Positions 1 to 5,637 of a stretch of DNA of 5,637 nucleotides are shown one piece after another (the stretch's first letter is position 1; every line of letters begins with the position of its first letter). The DNA is from Chloroflexota bacterium. Lineage in GTDB: Bacteria > Chloroflexota > Anaerolineae > Fen-1058. Under the pieces are notes generated by a model. It had not been told where the DNA came from, searched no databases, and saw nothing but the letters and a program-made list of their open reading frames with translations. The translations under genes and the position numbers were made by a program. Where the stretch lies: assembly GCA_016219235.1 (NCBI GenBank), contig JACRBO010000147.1, forward strand, positions 1-5,637. Direction: 5' to 3'.

Positions 1-1
1 G

Positions 2-958
2 GTGCCCAATTCGATCGTCGTATCGCGCGGCTGTCCGCACGCCTGCGATTTCTGCTATAAGGAGGCCTTTTTCAAAGGCGGCAAATCCTTCTACACCCGA
101 CCGGTCGACGATGCCCTGGCTGAAATCGATCGGTTGCCAGGCCGGCATCTATACTTTTTGGACGATCACTTGTTTGGTCATCCGCAATTCGCGGCAGCCT
201 TATTCGACGGGCTGACGGGCATGGGTCGGCTGTGGCAGGCCGCCGGAACGGTGCAATCCGTGCTGGCGCCGGGCTTGCTGGAAAAGGCGAGGGCGAGCGG
301 GCTGCGCAGCCTGTTTGTCGGATTTGAAACACTCAATCCGGCGAACCTGCGCTCACAACACAAATATCAGAACCTGAATCGCGACTATGGCGCAGCCATT
401 CGTCGTCTGCACGATCTGGGCATCATGGTGAACGCCAGCTTCGTCTTTGGCCTTGATGCCGATGAGTCAACCGTGTTTGATCGCACCGTGGATTGGGCCG
501 TCCGGCAAGGCATCGAAACAGCCACCTTCCACATTTTGACCCCTTATCCCGGCACCGTTCTGAATCAGCGCATGCAGGCCGAGGGGCGCATCACCACTCA
601 CAATTGGGATCGATATGACACGCGGCACGCGGTTTATCAGCCCATGAAAATGGCGGCGGCTACTTTGGAAGCAGGCTATCGACGGGCTTATCGCGATTTC
701 TATCAATGGCGATCAATCTTCAAAAGCGCCGCCGTAAAACCAGGCACGATTGAGCAGCTCCGGCACATCGCCTACGCCGGCGGCTGGAAGAAGTTCGAGC
801 CGGTGTGGGATTGGGTGATCCGGCTGAAGCGAGTCCCGCACCTGCTGCCTGTGCTGGAGCATATTCTGGCGGGGAAGAACTCGGGTGCCAGGCAACCCGG
901 CAGGCTGGCACAGGCGCAGCGCGAACCTGATGCCTGGCAAATCGAATCGACACCGTAA
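2..958 (+). CDS. B12-binding-type radical SAM protein, C-terminal part (5' truncated by window edge)
   Basis: The reading frame is open from the window edge and ends at TAA 956-958. The visible 318 residues start just before the radical SAM cysteine motif CPHACDFC (C11, C15, C18), which would bind the [4Fe-4S] cluster that cleaves S-adenosylmethionine. Further family landmarks are FLDD (52-55), GFETLNP (107-113), FVFGLD (147-152) and TPYPGT (180-185), followed by WDRYD (202-206) and a helical tail. This arrangement is typical of the B12-binding-domain radical SAM proteins with a DUF4070-like C-terminus. In those the cobalamin domain precedes the cysteine motif, so about 150-200 residues probably lie upstream. 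The in-frame GTG at position 2 is therefore unlikely to be the true start. The substrate cannot be told from sequence; relatives include methyltransferases and lipid or tetrapyrrole enzymes. The next gene starts 58 bases downstream with no terminator between them. Confidence 0.9.
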   Translation: MPNSIVVSRGCPHACDFCYKEAFFKGGKSFYTRPVDDALAEIDRLPGRHLYFLDDHLFGHPQFAAALFDGLTGMGRLWQAAGTVQSVLAPGLLEKARASGLRSLFVGFETLNPANLRSQHKYQNLNRDYGAAIRRLHDLGIMVNASFVFGLDADESTVFDRTVDWAVRQGIETATFHILTPYPGTVLNQRMQAEGRITTHNWDRYDTRHAVYQPMKMAAATLEAGYRRAYRDFYQWRSIFKSAAVKPGTIEQLRHIAYAGGWKKFEPVWDWVIRLKRVPHLLPVLEHILAGKNSGARQPGRLAQAQREPDAWQIESTP

Positions 959-1003
959 CGCCGTGCAAGACATCTACGAGATCCTTTCAGGCTTTCACCA
1001 GAC

Positions 1004-1010
1004 AGGAGGT
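1004..1010 (+). promoter_or_regulatory. Shine-Dalgarno sequence of the small membrane ORF
   Basis: AGGAGGT lies six bases before the ATG at 1017. It is a near-perfect anti-16S match at ideal spacing and the strongest ribosome binding site visible in the window. It fixes the start of the 44-residue ORF against in-frame starts further upstream, which would overlap the radical SAM gene. Confidence 0.85.
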
Positions 1011-1016
1011 ACGACG

Positions 1017-1151
1017 ATGAATCCGTGGCTGTGGGTGCTGATGGGTATTTTGATCTTCGCGCCGAAGGGCGCCAACGACAAGAGCGGCCGCTGGGACTTG
1101 CGCGCGCTGGCGCTGCTGTTGTGTGTCATTGCGGTGGTCGCGCAAATCTAA
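1017..1151 (+). CDS. small two-helix membrane protein, function unknown
   Basis: This is a 44-residue ORF from ATG 1017 to TAA 1149-1151, chosen because AGGAGGT sits six bases upstream. The protein has a hydrophobic N-terminal segment (about residues 3-15, rich in W, L, I and F). A short polar, charged loop follows (about 16-28, with K17, D21, K22, R25, D27 and R28). A second hydrophobic helix (about 29-44, alanine- and leucine-rich) runs to the C-terminus. This predicts a hairpin in the inner membrane. I recognise no named family. It sits 58 bases after the radical SAM gene and about 75 bases before the DUF4173-type membrane protein, so it could be co-transcribed with the former. The strong ribosome binding site and the membrane-type composition argue for a real gene, but only homologues could prove it. 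Confidence 0.65.
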   Translation: MNPWLWVLMGILIFAPKGANDKSGRWDLRALALLLCVIAVVAQI

Positions 1152-1152
1152 T

Positions 1153-1217
1153 CAGTGACGAGTGATGAGTGACGAGTGAACACTCATCCATCACTCGTCA
1201 CTCATCACTCGTCATTC
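1153..1217. repeat. inverted array of tandem heptanucleotides forming a perfect 24-bp stem
   Basis: The left side is a tandem run of seven-base units of the form GAGTGAN: CAGTGAC, GAGTGAT, GAGTGAC and GAGTGAA (1153-1180). The right side is the complementary run ATCACTC, GTCACTC, ATCACTC and GTCATTC (1190-1217), with an extra out-of-phase CACTCAT at 1181-1187. Bases 1156-1179 and 1191-1214 are exact reverse complements (24 of 24) around an 11-base centre. No T-run follows, so it is not a typical intrinsic terminator. It fills almost all of the gap between the small ORF and the start of the next gene. Tandem heptamers of this style are known from cyanobacteria (STRR repeats) and look like dispersed genomic repeats; membership in a dispersed family is inferred here. 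Confidence 0.9.
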
Positions 1218-1226
1218 CTGATAATC

Positions 1227-2786
1227 ATGAAACCAACCAGTAAACTCGCTCTCACGATTCTATTCGCTTCACTTATCCTCGGCCTGCTGGGCGACGTGCT
1301 GCTGCGCGCCACGCCGTGGGGCCTCAACGCCGCGCTGTGGATCGCCGCGCTGGCGCTCAGCATCGCCGCCATCACACAGTGGCAGGCCGTCGATTTGCGC
1401 GGCGGCGGGCGCTGGCTGCTGCTGCCCGCCGGGCTGTTTGCGGCGGGCCTGGCCTGGCGCGATTCGTTCACGCTGCAAGCCTGCAACTTCCTGGCGGTGC
1501 TCATCGCGCTGGCGCTGGTGGCCTATCGCGGGCGGCGCGGCCGGGTGCGCGTGGCCGGCCTCATCGATTACACCGCGGCGTTGATCGTGGCCGGCGTCAA
1601 TGCCTGCTTTGGCGCGCTGTCGCTGGTCTTCGGCGATATCCAGTGGAACGCCATCGCGGCCAGACGCGAACGATCGCGGCAAGTTGTCGCGGTGAGCACG
1701 GGCCTGCTCATCGCGCTGCCGCTGCTGATTGTCTTTGGCGGACTGCTCGTCTCAGCCGATGCGGTGTTTCAGTCGCTGGTCGAGAATCTGTTTGACTGGG
1801 ACATCGATCAACTGTTGTCGCACACCTTCACCATCGGGGTGTGGAGCTGGCTCGTCGCTGGCTTTTTACGGCAGACGTTGCTTGCGAAAGAGGTCGGGCC
1901 GGTGGCGACTTCGGCCACGTCGTTCTCATTAGGCGCAGTCGAAATCGGCACAGCAGTAGGTGCGTTGAATCTGTTGTTCTTTGCTTTCGTGCTGGTGCAA
2001 TTCCGCTATTTCTTTGGCGGCGCGGACGCTATTCGCACGACGATCAATCTGACCTACTCGGAATATGCGCGGCGCGGCTTCTTCGAGTTAGTACAAGTGG
2101 CGGCGCTGGCGCTGCCCACGCTGTTGCTGGCGCATCATCTCTTGAAGAAAGACAACGCAACAGGTGCGCGAAGTTTTAACGTGCTCGCCGCCATCACGAT
2201 TGGCCTGTTGTTCATCATCATGCTGTCGGCGGTTACACGCATGAAGTTGTACACCGACGAGTTTGGCCTGACCGAACTGCGCCTGTACACCACGGCCTTT
2301 ATGGGTTGGCTGGCGTTGTTGTTCGTCTGGTTCGGCGCGACGGTGCTGCGCGGCCAGCGCGATCGCTTTATCTTCGGTGCGCTGCTCGCAGGTTTCGCGG
2401 TGTTGATCGGCCTGAATGCACTGAATCCTGACCTGTTGATCGTGCGCACCAACGCCGCGCGAGTGAATGCGCCCAATCCACTCGACGCCGACTACCTGAT
2501 CGACCTCAGCGCCGACAGCGTATCCGCGTTGATCGAGACGCTGCCGTCGCTGGCCGAAGCCGATCGGTGCGCGGTGGCCGCCCGATTGATCCAGCGTTGG
2601 TCGCCGCCCGCCTCGATCGATCCGTTGACGTGGAATTGGAGCCGCGTGCAGGCCTGGCAGGCGGTAAGCGCGAATCAAGCCTATTTGCAGTCGATCGCGT
2701 GTGTACAATCCGATAGCCGGAGGGATAGAAGTAGCGCGTGGATGGCGGAATATAACAGGCTCTTCCGGGTTGGGCGGGATTATTAG
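1227..2786 (+). CDS. DUF4173/DUF4153-type polytopic membrane protein
   Basis: A 519-residue protein with about twelve hydrophobic segments, at roughly 7-26, 33-50, 63-76, 84-100, 112-136, 153-175, 200-215, 240-262, 286-305, 317-336, 354-374 and 380-398. The most recognisable block is YSEYARRGFFEL (277-288), followed by TRMKLYTDEFGLTELRLY (337-354) and LNPD (399-402). These are hallmarks of the DUF4173 family of uncharacterised integral membrane proteins. The C-terminal 110 residues are soluble and include the DADYLIDLSADS stretch (420-431), usual for the family. I placed the start at ATG 1227 rather than at GTG 1176. The extra 17 residues would be encoded by the heptad repeat, whereas M-K-P-T-S-K followed by a hydrophobic helix is a natural N-terminus. 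No Shine-Dalgarno sequence is visible, and a strong hairpin ends 12 bases upstream. No biochemical function is established for the family. Confidence 0.85.
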   Translation: MKPTSKLALTILFASLILGLLGDVLLRATPWGLNAALWIAALALSIAAITQWQAVDLRGGGRWLLLPAGLFAAGLAWRDSFTLQACNFLAVLIALALVAYRGRRGRVRVAGLIDYTAALIVAGVNACFGALSLVFGDIQWNAIAARRERSRQVVAVSTGLLIALPLLIVFGGLLVSADAVFQSLVENLFDWDIDQLLSHTFTIGVWSWLVAGFLRQTLLAKEVGPVATSATSFSLGAVEIGTAVGALNLLFFAFVLVQFRYFFGGADAIRTTINLTYSEYARRGFFELVQVAALALPTLLLAHHLLKKDNATGARSFNVLAAITIGLLFIIMLSAVTRMKLYTDEFGLTELRLYTTAFMGWLALLFVWFGATVLRGQRDRFIFGALLAGFAVLIGLNALNPDLLIVRTNAARVNAPNPLDADYLIDLSADSVSALIETLPSLAEADRCAVAARLIQRWSPPASIDPLTWNWSRVQAWQAVSANQAYLQSIACVQSDSRRDRSSAWMAEYNRLFRVGRDY

Positions 2787-2796
2787 CAAATGCTCC

Positions 2797-2848
2797 TGGC
2801 GGATGGTCACATCCGCCGTTCAGGAACGCTGGATGTGACCATCCAGCG
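2797..2848. repeat. pair of inverted palindromes (REP/BIME-like or terminator-like)
   Basis: Two short hairpins stand 11 bases after the DUF4173-type stop codon. Hairpin A (2798-2817) has an 8-bp stem, GGCGGATG with CATCCGCC, around GTCA. Hairpin B (2827-2848) has a 9-bp stem, CGCTGGATG with CATCCAGCG, around TGAC. B is an inverted copy of A: GGATGGTCACATCC at 2801-2814 is the exact reverse complement of 2831-2844. The pair could therefore also fold as one long imperfect hairpin. The two copies differ at two stem pairs, both with compensatory changes. No T-run follows on either strand, so intrinsic termination is not clear. The position between convergent genes is typical of REP-like elements and of bidirectional terminators. 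Confidence 0.75.
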
Positions 2849-2889
2849 AGAGCAATTCCCGTTAAAGTCGGAAGACTCATTTAACAACA

Positions 2890-2936
2890 ACGAGGTGCAA
2901 CCGTCGGCCATGATAACCCGGCCGGTTGCGCCTCGT
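2890..2936 (-). terminator. probable rho-independent terminator of the P-type ATPase gene
   Basis: A strong hairpin: 2890-2909 pairs with 2920-2936 over about 17 bp, with one T-G wobble and a three-base bulge in the left arm, around a 10-base loop. Read on the minus strand, the stem is followed directly by TTGTTGTT. It starts about 34 bases after the ATPase stop codon, which is right for an intrinsic terminator of that gene. On the plus strand the tract after it is only weakly T-rich (TGCTTGTT), so it may also stop readthrough from the DUF4173-type gene, less efficiently. Confidence 0.65.
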
Positions 2937-2940
2937 GCTT

Positions 2941-3003
2941 GTTCGCTGATGCGCTTTATCGCTGATCCGTCAACTCGCCGGTTCGCTGATGTGCTTCTCG
3001 CTG
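2941..3003. repeat. short imperfect direct repeat flanking the ATPase stop codon
   Basis: GTTCGCTGATG occurs at 2941-2951 and again at 2981-2991. The similarity continues to 2964 and 3003, giving 24- and 23-base copies that differ by two substitutions and one single-base indel. The second copy encodes the ATPase tail residues S-E-K-H-I-S-E on the minus strand. The first copy lies just beyond the TGA (2970-2972), where the same frame begins S-D-K and then shifts. This looks like a small local duplication at the 3' end of the gene. Confidence 0.6.
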
Positions 3004-5636
3004 CGGCGCATCACCAGCTTGGTCACTTCTGCAACCACAGCCGGGAAGAGCGCCAGCGGCGCGATCACGGCCCAGTGCTCCAGTGTCAACGGCACGGTGT
3101 TGAACGGTCCTTGCAGGAACGGCACATAGACGACGGCCAGCACCAGCACGATGGACAACCCCACCGCGCGCTGCATCCACTTGTTGGTAAACACGCCCAG
3201 CTTGAAGAGCGGGAACCGTTCCGATCGGGTGGTATACGCGATCGGGAGTTCGGCAAACGCCAGCGTGACAAAGGCCATCGTCTCGGCCAGATCGACGCCG
3301 TGCGCATTCATGCCGTACCAGAACGCCAGCAGCACCGCCGCCGTCACCGCCACCGTCATGATGCCGATGCGGATCGTCATGATGCGATTGACGATCGCTT
3401 CGAACGGCGGGCGCGGCGGCCGATCCATCGTATCGGGATCACCCTTCTCCATGCCCAGCGCCAGCGCGGGTGCGCCGTCCGTCAACAGGTTGAGCCACAG
3501 CAGTTGAATGGGCGTCAACGGCGTGGGCCAGCCGGCCAGCGCCGCGATGAAGATGATGGCGATCTCCGCGACGTTGCACGACAGCAGGTAGAACACGAAC
3601 TTTCGGATGTTGGCATAGATGATGCGCCCCTGCTCCACCGCGCTCACGATCGACACGTAGTTGTCGTCGGTCAGCACCATGTCGGCAGTTTCTTTGCTCA
3701 CGTCGGTGCCGGTGATGCCCATCGCCACGCCGATGTCGGCGCGCTTGAGGGCGGGCGCGTCGTTGACGCCGTCGCCCGTCATCGCCACGATGTGGCCGCG
3801 CTTGCGGAAGGCCTCGACGATGCGCACTTTGTGCTCCGGGCTGACGCGCGCAAACACGTCGACCTGATCGATTTCATTGACCAGCGCGTCGACGGGCAGT
3901 GCGTCCAGTTCCGCGCCCGTGAGGACTTTGCCGCCGCCGTGTCTGGGATCGCGCAGCAGGCCAATCTGCGCGGCGATGGCGCGGGCGGTGTCGGGATAGT
4001 CGCCGGTGACCATGACCGTGCGGATGCCGGCGTGCCGCGCTTTGGCGACGGCGGGTTTCACTTCGGGCCGCGCCGGATCGATCATGCCAAGCAGGCCGAC
4101 GAACACCAGGTCGTGCTCGATGTTATCGACGGTGATTTCTTCAGCGGGCGGCAGCCGATCGATGCGGCGATAGGCCACGCCCAGCACACGCAGCGCCTGC
4201 GACGCCATGCCCGAGTTCGCGGCGATGATCTTCTGGCGTTCCTGATCGGTCAGCGGGGCGGGGCCTTTGCGATGCAGCAAATGCGTGCAGTGCTCAAGCA
4301 CCAGATCGGGCGCGCCCTTGACGCACACGAAGTAGCCCTTCTCATCCGCGCGGAATGGCGTGGCATCGTCGTCGTCCACATCGCGCAGTTCGTGAATAGT
4401 CGTCATGCGCTTGCGATCGGCGTCAAAGGGAATTTCGGCCACGCGCGGCAGTTTCTCTTCCAGTTTGCCGCGCCACAGACCCGCCTTGGCCGCCGCGACG
4501 ATCAACGATCCTTCGGTCGGATCGCCGACCATGCGATACGAGGCGCGGCCTTCAGTCTCGCCGGTCTGCTCCAATACCGCATCGTTGACGAGCGCGCCGA
4601 TCAACAGCAGCGGCCCGGCTTCGCGATCATCGTCAATATCGACCGGCTTGCCGTTACGGTTGAAGACGCCATCGGGCTGGTAGCCCTGCCCCGTCACGTC
4701 GAACTCGGTGTGATGCACCCACAGTTTGGTGACCGTCATCTCGTTCTGCGTCAGCGTGCCGGTCTTGTCGGAGCAAATGGCCGTGGCTGAACCCAATGTC
4801 TCAACAGCCGACAGCTTGCGAATGAGCGCGTGCCGCTTGATCATCTCGCGCATGCCCAGCGCCAGGCTGATGGTCACGACCGCGGGCAGACCCTCTGGCA
4901 CGGCGGCGATGGCCAGGCTGACGGCGATGAGGAAGGCTTCGACAAAGGGATTGGCCGCCGCGCCGCCGGTCTCGGTTTCAAAGCTTATGTCGCCGGACAG
5001 GGCGCGCAGCGCGGCCACCGCAAACACCAGACCGCAGATAATCAGCGCGGCGATGCTGAGCATCTTGCCGAGTTGATCGAGTTTGTGCTGCAGGGGCGTG
5101 GGTTCTTCTTCAAACGATTGGATCATCTCGGCGATCAGGCCGATCTGCGTTTGCATGCCCGTCGCCACGACGACGCCTTGCCCGCGCCCGTAAGTCACCA
5201 TCGTGCTCATGTAGGCCGCGTTCTTGCGGTCGCCGATGGGCTTGCCGGCTTCCACAAGCGCGCTGGCGTGTTTGGTCACGGGCATACTCTCACCCGTCAA
5301 CGCCGCCTCTTCCACTTTGAGGTTGACGGATTCGACCAGGCGCAGGTCGGCCGGGATGAAGTTGCCCGCCTCCAGCCACACCACGTCGCCGGGCACCAGC
5401 TCGCGCGCCGGGATGCGCTGGCGATGCCCGTCGCGGACGACGTTGGCATCGGGCGCGGCCATCTTTTTCAGCGCGGCCAGCGCCGCTTCCGCGCGTGATT
5501 CCTGCACGACGCCGAGGATGGCGTTGAGCACGACAATCGCCATGATGACCACGGCTTCGACCGTGTCGCCTAAAATGGCGGACACGATACTGGCGACGAT
5601 CAACAGGATGACGACAAACGAATTGAGCTGCGCCAC
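2970..5636 (-). CDS. P-type calcium/cation-transporting ATPase (P2A-like), N-terminus cut by window edge
   Basis: ATP-driven cation pump of the inner membrane, probably Ca2+ export. The 888 visible residues begin at M1, where SERCA-type pumps are near residue 55, so about 50-80 N-terminal residues lie beyond the window; the GTG at 5636 is an internal valine. Domains in order: M1-M2 (8-46), actuator domain with TGES (114-117), M3-M4 (192-260) with PEGLP (247-251), phosphorylation site DKTGT (D290), nucleotide-binding domain with KGAPD (440-444), MVTGD (542-546), hinge TGDGVNDAP (620-628) and M5-M10 (about 675-876). SERCA-like ion ligands are present: E248 in M4, N688 and E691 in M5, N716, T719 and D720 in M6, and E796 in M8. 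An acidic run (DVDDDD, 419-424) sits in the nucleotide-binding domain. The gene converges on the DUF4173-type gene, and a terminator hairpin follows its TGA at 2970-2972. Ca2+ specificity is inferred; Mn2+ or another cation is possible. Confidence 0.95.
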   Translation of the reverse strand: MAQLNSFVVILLIVASIVSAILGDTVEAVVIMAIVVLNAILGVVQESRAEAALAALKKMAAPDANVVRDGHRQRIPARELVPGDVVWLEAGNFIPADLRLVESVNLKVEEAALTGESMPVTKHASALVEAGKPIGDRKNAAYMSTMVTYGRGQGVVVATGMQTQIGLIAEMIQSFEEEPTPLQHKLDQLGKMLSIAALIICGLVFAVAALRALSGDISFETETGGAAANPFVEAFLIAVSLAIAAVPEGLPAVVTISLALGMREMIKRHALIRKLSAVETLGSATAICSDKTGTLTQNEMTVTKLWVHHTEFDVTGQGYQPDGVFNRNGKPVDIDDDREAGPLLLIGALVNDAVLEQTGETEGRASYRMVGDPTEGSLIVAAAKAGLWRGKLEEKLPRVAEIPFDADRKRMTTIHELRDVDDDDATPFRADEKGYFVCVKGAPDLVLEHCTHLLHRKGPAPLTDQERQKIIAANSGMASQALRVLGVAYRRIDRLPPAEEITVDNIEHDLVFVGLLGMIDPARPEVKPAVAKARHAGIRTVMVTGDYPDTARAIAAQIGLLRDPRHGGGKVLTGAELDALPVDALVNEIDQVDVFARVSPEHKVRIVEAFRKRGHIVAMTGDGVNDAPALKRADIGVAMGITGTDVSKETADMVLTDDNYVSIVSAVEQGRIIYANIRKFVFYLLSCNVAEIAIIFIAALAGWPTPLTPIQLLWLNLLTDGAPALALGMEKGDPDTMDRPPRPPFEAIVNRIMTIRIGIMTVAVTAAVLLAFWYGMNAHGVDLAETMAFVTLAFAELPIAYTTRSERFPLFKLGVFTNKWMQRAVGLSIVLVLAVVYVPFLQGPFNTVPLTLEHWAVIAPLALFPAVVAEVTKLVMRRSEKHISEPAS

Positions 5637-5637
5637 C

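Noticed and set aside
2..4. GTG at the left edge as the true start of the radical SAM gene
   Set aside because: It would place the cluster cysteines at residue 11 and leave out the N-terminal domain normal for this family. The frame simply continues out of the window.
1153..1217. CRISPR array or intrinsic terminator reading of the heptad repeat
   Set aside because: The units are contiguous seven-base repeats with no spacers, and no T-run follows the stem on either strand.
1220..1225. GATAAT resembling a -10 promoter box
   Set aside because: It ends one base before the start codon, too close to give a transcript containing the ATG, and no -35 element fits the hairpin sequence upstream.
1176..1226. 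Upstream GTG start that would add 17 residues to the DUF4173-type protein
   Set aside because: The added residues are encoded by the heptad repeat array, and the ATG at 1227 gives a normal inner-membrane N-terminus.
1316..1795. Plus-strand open frame of 159 codons overlapping the DUF4173-type gene in another frame
   Set aside because: It is an arginine- and alanine-rich frame shadow with no ribosome binding site and no motif.
2088..2810. Minus-strand open frame of 240 codons opposite the DUF4173-type gene
   Set aside because: The composition is Q-, R- and H-rich and lacks family motifs. The plus strand carries the conserved YSEYARRGFFEL and GLTELRLY blocks here.
2790..4790. Long plus-strand open frame (666 codons) rich in H, R, Q and D
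   Set aside because: It is antisense to the ATPase, whose motifs are unambiguous. The biased composition is the usual complement-strand shadow of a GC-rich gene, and its first part runs through the palindromes and the terminator hairpin.
4830..5498. Plus-strand open frame of 222 codons
   Set aside because: It is a histidine- and arginine-rich shadow of the ATPase actuator and M3-M4 region, with no recognisable domain.

Overview
The window looks like an ordinary stretch of a GC-rich bacterial chromosome (roughly 60 % G+C by eye). It holds four genes, two of them cut by the window edges. No rRNA, tRNA, CRISPR array, transposase or phage gene is visible. The gene mix (a B12-type radical SAM protein, a DUF4173-type membrane protein and a bacterial Ca2+-type P-ATPase) and the intergenic heptad repeats would fit Chloroflexota or a similar environmental phylum. 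That assignment is a guess from style, not from a marker gene.

Layout. 2-958 (+) is the C-terminal part of a radical SAM protein whose N-terminus lies to the left of the window. After a 58-base gap with no terminator comes a 44-residue two-helix membrane protein (1017-1151, +) with a near-ideal Shine-Dalgarno sequence. Next is a 24-bp perfect inverted repeat built from tandem heptads (about 1153-1217), then a 519-residue polytopic DUF4173-type membrane protein (1227-2786, +). The 183-base gap 2787-2969 separates this gene from a convergent gene. It holds a pair of oppositely oriented short palindromes (2797-2848) and a strong hairpin (2890-2936) placed as the terminator of the leftward gene. 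The rest, 2970-5636 (-), is a P-type calcium/cation-transporting ATPase missing only its extreme N-terminus.

How the parts relate. The three rightward genes could share a transcript, but only the rSAM-small ORF junction looks clearly operon-like, because the heptad hairpin interrupts the next junction. The ATPase is an independent convergent unit and would export Ca2+ at the expense of ATP; all visible catalytic and ion-ligand positions are intact. Nothing ties the radical SAM protein functionally to the ATPase.

I do not see an obvious new multi-gene system. The signals most worth a second look are non-coding: the inverted heptad array beside a start codon with no Shine-Dalgarno sequence, the paired palindromes whose two copies differ by compensatory base-pair changes, the over-representation of CGATCG, and the conserved-looking small membrane ORF.
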